Below are positions 5,932 to 7,712 of a DNA stretch of 7,712 bases, piece by piece. The stretch is from an uncultured Lachnospiraceae bacterium (GTDB lineage: Bacteria; Bacillota; Clostridia; Lachnospirales; Lachnospiraceae). The stretch is from contig CAMPBP010000055.1 of assembly GCA_946639085.1 (NCBI GenBank), positions 1 to 7,712 on the forward strand, in the 5' to 3' direction. The notes under the pieces were generated by a model that saw only the letters and a list, made by a program, of their open reading frames with translations, did no database searches and was not told the origin of the DNA. Each line of letters opens with the position of its first letter. The first letter of the stretch is position 1. A program made the translations under genes and the position numbers.

Positions 5932-5963
5932 CAGACAGTAGGTCTGTCAAGGGTTTTTTGTTT
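5925..5963 (+). terminator. Intrinsic terminator of the T-box leader
   Basis: CCCTTGACAGAC (5925-5936) pairs perfectly over 12 bases with GTCTGTCAAGGG (5942-5953) around a 5-base loop. TTTTTTGTTTT (5954-5964) follows. When tRNA-Trp is charged this hairpin should form and stop transcription before trpE. Confidence 0.95.
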
Positions 5964-6020
5964 TCATAACCCCGACTCAGACTTAATCGAACGCTTAATC
6001 ATTTAACGGAGGTTATCAAA

Positions 6021-7487
6021 ATGAAGACAGTTCCTTCTTTGGAAGAAGCCAAGCGCATTGCCGCAACGGGAAAGTATAAAGTGCTTCCCGTAAGTTGTGA
6101 GATGTTATCCGATTTCACGACGCCACTTGAAACGATCAAGATCCTTAAAAATGTTTCCACCCACTGCTACATGCTCGAGTCGGCTCAGGCAGATGAAAAG
6201 TGGGGAAGATATACGTTCCTCGGATACGATCCCATACTTGACGTAACCTGCTCGGACAAAGTAATGAGAGCGGGTGATATCGAGATAAAGACCGATAATC
6301 CCTCCCAATTTCTGCGAGACATCCTCGCCAAATACACAAGCCCCCGGTTTGATTATCTACCTCCTTTTACGGGCGGGCTTGTAGGATACTTTTCTTTTGA
6401 CTTTATTAAGTACAGCGAGCCTACGGTAACGGTTAATCTTAACGATACCGAGGCATTCAAAGACATCGACTTAATGCTCTTTGATAAGATAATCGCTTTC
6501 GACAACTTAAAGCAAAAGATCATTCTTATAGCAAACATGAAGCTTGACGACGTCGAAGTCGGATACAACAAAGCGGTCATGGAACTTAACAACATGAAAG
6601 AACTCATCCGTAACGGTAAAAAGAAAGAAGAGCCGGGCGGAAAACTTAAGGGTGAGGTAAGCGTCCTGTTTGAGAAGGAAGAGTTTTGCGAGATGGTTGA
6701 GAAAGCAAAGCGTTACATCTACGAAGGCGATATCTTCCAGATAGTTCTTTCAAACAGACTGTCGGCTCCTTTCGAAGGAAGTCTCCTCAACACATACAGG
6801 GTGTTGAGAACGATCAATCCTTCACCCTACATGTTCTACTTCTCGGGAACGGACGTTGAAGTTGCAGGTGCTTCCCCCGAAACCCTCGTTAAACTTGAGG
6901 ACGGTGTCGTTCATACATTTCCTCTTGCCGGCACAAGACCGAGAGGAAAGAGCGAGGAAGAAGATATTAAACTGGAAGAAGAACTTTTACAGGATGAGAA
7001 AGAGCTGGCCGAGCACAACATGCTTGTGGATCTTGGAAGAAACGATCTGGGAAAGATAAGCAAGTTCGGTTCGGTAAAGGTTGAGAAACTTCATTCCATC
7101 GAACGATTCTCACACGTAATGCACATAGGCTCCACGGTAAGAGGCGAGATCGCGGATGACAAAGACGCGCTGGATGCCATAGAAGCGGTACTTCCCGCGG
7201 GAACTCTTTCGGGAGCACCAAAGATCAGGGCATGCCAGCTCATCGGTGAACTTGAAAACGATAAGAGAGGTATTTACGGCGGAGCGATCGGATACATAGA
7301 TTTCACCGGAAACATGGATACATGTATCGCCATAAGGATCGCTTACAAGAAAAACGGAAAGGTGTTTGTACGAAGCGGTGCGGGCATCGTGGCCGATTCG
7401 GTTCCCGAAAAAGAATTTGAAGAGTGCTTCAATAAAGCAAAAGCTTCTCTTAAAGCATTGGAACTGGCACAGGAGGACGACTTATGA
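6021..7487 (+). CDS. trpE: Anthranilate synthase component I (TrpE)
   Basis: TrpE converts chorismate to anthranilate with ammonia delivered by TrpG, the first committed step of tryptophan synthesis. The 488 residues are the usual length and appear intact. The N-terminal domain has [19 protein letters not shown] (50-68), which contains the feedback-site LLES-x10-S motif in the form MLES-x10-T. The chorismate-binding domain shows [11 protein letters not shown] (236-246), [10 protein letters not shown] (265-274), GASPETLV (283-290), PLAGTRPRG (301-309), [16 protein letters not shown] (332-347), [13 protein letters not shown] (392-404) and GGAIGY (420-425). NPSPYM and MLES are consistent with a tryptophan-inhibited enzyme. 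The ATG follows GGAGGT (6008-6013) with 7 bases spacing, 57 bases after the leader terminator. Control is by the Trp T-box. PabB is the main alternative, but the Trp specifier and the adjacent component II favour TrpE. Confidence 0.97.
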   Translation: MKTVPSLEEAKRIAATGKYKVLPVSCEMLSDFTTPLETIKILKNVSTHCYMLESAQADEKWGRYTFLGYDPILDVTCSDKVMRAGDIEIKTDNPSQFLRDILAKYTSPRFDYLPPFTGGLVGYFSFDFIKYSEPTVTVNLNDTEAFKDIDLMLFDKIIAFDNLKQKIILIANMKLDDVEVGYNKAVMELNNMKELIRNGKKKEEPGGKLKGEVSVLFEKEEFCEMVEKAKRYIYEGDIFQIVLSNRLSAPFEGSLLNTYRVLRTINPSPYMFYFSGTDVEVAGASPETLVKLEDGVVHTFPLAGTRPRGKSEEEDIKLEEELLQDEKELAEHNMLVDLGRNDLGKISKFGSVKVEKLHSIERFSHVMHIGSTVRGEIADDKDALDAIEAVLPAGTLSGAPKIRACQLIGELENDKRGIYGGAIGYIDFTGNMDTCIAIRIAYKKNGKVFVRSGAGIVADSVPEKEFEECFNKAKASLKALELAQEDDL

Positions 7488-7712
7488 TCTTACTTATAGA
7501 CAACTACGACAGCTTCTCCTACAACCTTTACCAGTACATAGGAGAACTTAATCCCGATATCAAAGTAATAAGAAACGATGAACTCAGCGTCGAAGAGATT
7601 AAGGCGCTTAAGCCCGAAAAGATAATAATCTCACCCGGTCCCGGAAGACCCGAGAACGCGGGAGTGATAATCGAAGTAATAAAGAAACTGGGAAAAGACA
7701 TTCCCATACTCG
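7484..7712 (+). CDS. trpG: Anthranilate synthase component II, glutamine amidotransferase (TrpG), 5' part
   Basis: The first 76 codons are present; the rest lies beyond the right edge. The start [20 protein letters not shown] is the hallmark of TrpG/PabA class I glutamine amidotransferases, and ISPGPGRPENAG (about 54-65) forms part of the glutamine-site oxyanion region. The catalytic Cys and the His-Glu pair are expected past the edge. The ATG overlaps the trpE TGA as ATGA, and AGGAGG (7471-7476) inside trpE lies 7 bases upstream, so the two subunits are translationally coupled. It supplies ammonia to TrpE. The gene is short of the trpD region, so a TrpG-TrpD fusion cannot be excluded. Confidence 0.95.
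   Translation, partial: MILLIDNYDSFSYNLYQYIGELNPDIKVIRNDELSVEEIKALKPEKIIISPGPGRPENAGVIIEVIKKLGKDIPIL

Larger units (their letters stand above)
5674..5963 (+). promoter_or_regulatory. T-box riboswitch leader, tRNA-Trp responsive, upstream of trpE
   Basis: The T-box consensus AAGGTGGCACCGCGG is at 5895-5909. Stem I base pairs AGCGG (5700-5704) with CCGCT (5779-5783). The specifier loop has 7 bases on each side, then GGCAA (5712-5716) pairs with TTGTC (5767-5771). Distally ACCCG (5734-5738) pairs with CGGGT (5752-5756) around a loop holding GCTG, a fit to the GNUG motif. Stem II pairs CGCAG (5789-5793) with CTGCG (5820-5824). A IIA/B pseudoknot is visible: ACGTA (5825-5829) with TACGT (5835-5839), and loop GGCA (5831-5834) with TGCC (5844-5847). 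Stem III candidates are 5850-5865 and CACGAA/TTCGTG (5875-5890). Known mechanism: uncharged tRNA-Trp stabilises the antiterminator and transcription continues into trpEG. The 5' end is inferred from the promoter. Confidence 0.96.

Noticed and set aside
5672..5950. A 92-codon minus-strand open frame across the T-box leader
   Set aside because: The plus-strand RNA structure fully explains the conservation here. The frame has no ribosome binding site or known motif.
5982..6000. Direct repeat CTTAATC twice, 12 bases apart, between the terminator and trpE
   Set aside because: Two 7-base copies in an AT-rich spacer are easily due to chance, and no third copy or dyad supports a binding site.

Overview
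The window reads as chromosomal DNA from a low-to-mid GC Firmicute. A T-box riboswitch in front of trpE points to this phylum. The strong AGGAGG-type ribosome binding sites, the TTGACA/TATAAA promoter and the protein families suggest the Clostridia, perhaps Lachnospiraceae. That last step is inference from style, not from a marker gene.

Layout. (1) Positions 1-2121, minus strand: a large glycoside hydrolase family 2 beta-galactosidase-type gene whose 3' end lies off the left edge. The frame is open over 707 codons and both catalytic glutamates are visible. (2) Positions 2122-2464: a 343-base divergent intergenic region. It holds candidate promoters, a short coding-like stretch that ends in a stop codon directly against a strong hairpin (possibly the tail of a lost gene plus its terminator, or a structured leader), and two small inverted repeats. 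(3) Positions 2465-5610, plus strand: four closely packed genes. They encode a PfoR/PTS-EIIC-like membrane protein, a GNAT acetyltransferase with an unusual C-terminal extension and a TTG start, a second GNAT overlapping it by ATGA, and a family 2-type glycosyltransferase. (4) Positions 5611-6020: a strong promoter and a complete T-box leader. It has Stem I with a UGG (Trp) specifier, Stem II, a IIA/B pseudoknot, Stem III candidates, a T-box antiterminator and an intrinsic terminator. (5) Positions 6021-7712: trpE, then the start of trpG overlapping by ATGA and cut by the right edge.

How the parts work together. The trp portion is straightforward: uncharged tRNA-Trp should stabilise the antiterminator and let transcription enter trpEG, which make anthranilate from chorismate and glutamine. 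The GH2 enzyme has no visible signal peptide, so it should act in the cytoplasm on imported beta-galactosides or related glycosides. The divergent EIIC-like protein could be a sugar-related transporter, but no IIA or IIB partner is in view and the substrate is unknown. The two acetyltransferases and the glycosyltransferase share its operon without an obvious common pathway.

I see no CRISPR array, insertion sequence, tRNA, rRNA or phage gene. The most information-rich non-coding element is the Trp T-box. The least explained parts are the 2195-2365 stretch and the four-gene permease/GNAT/GNAT/GT cassette.
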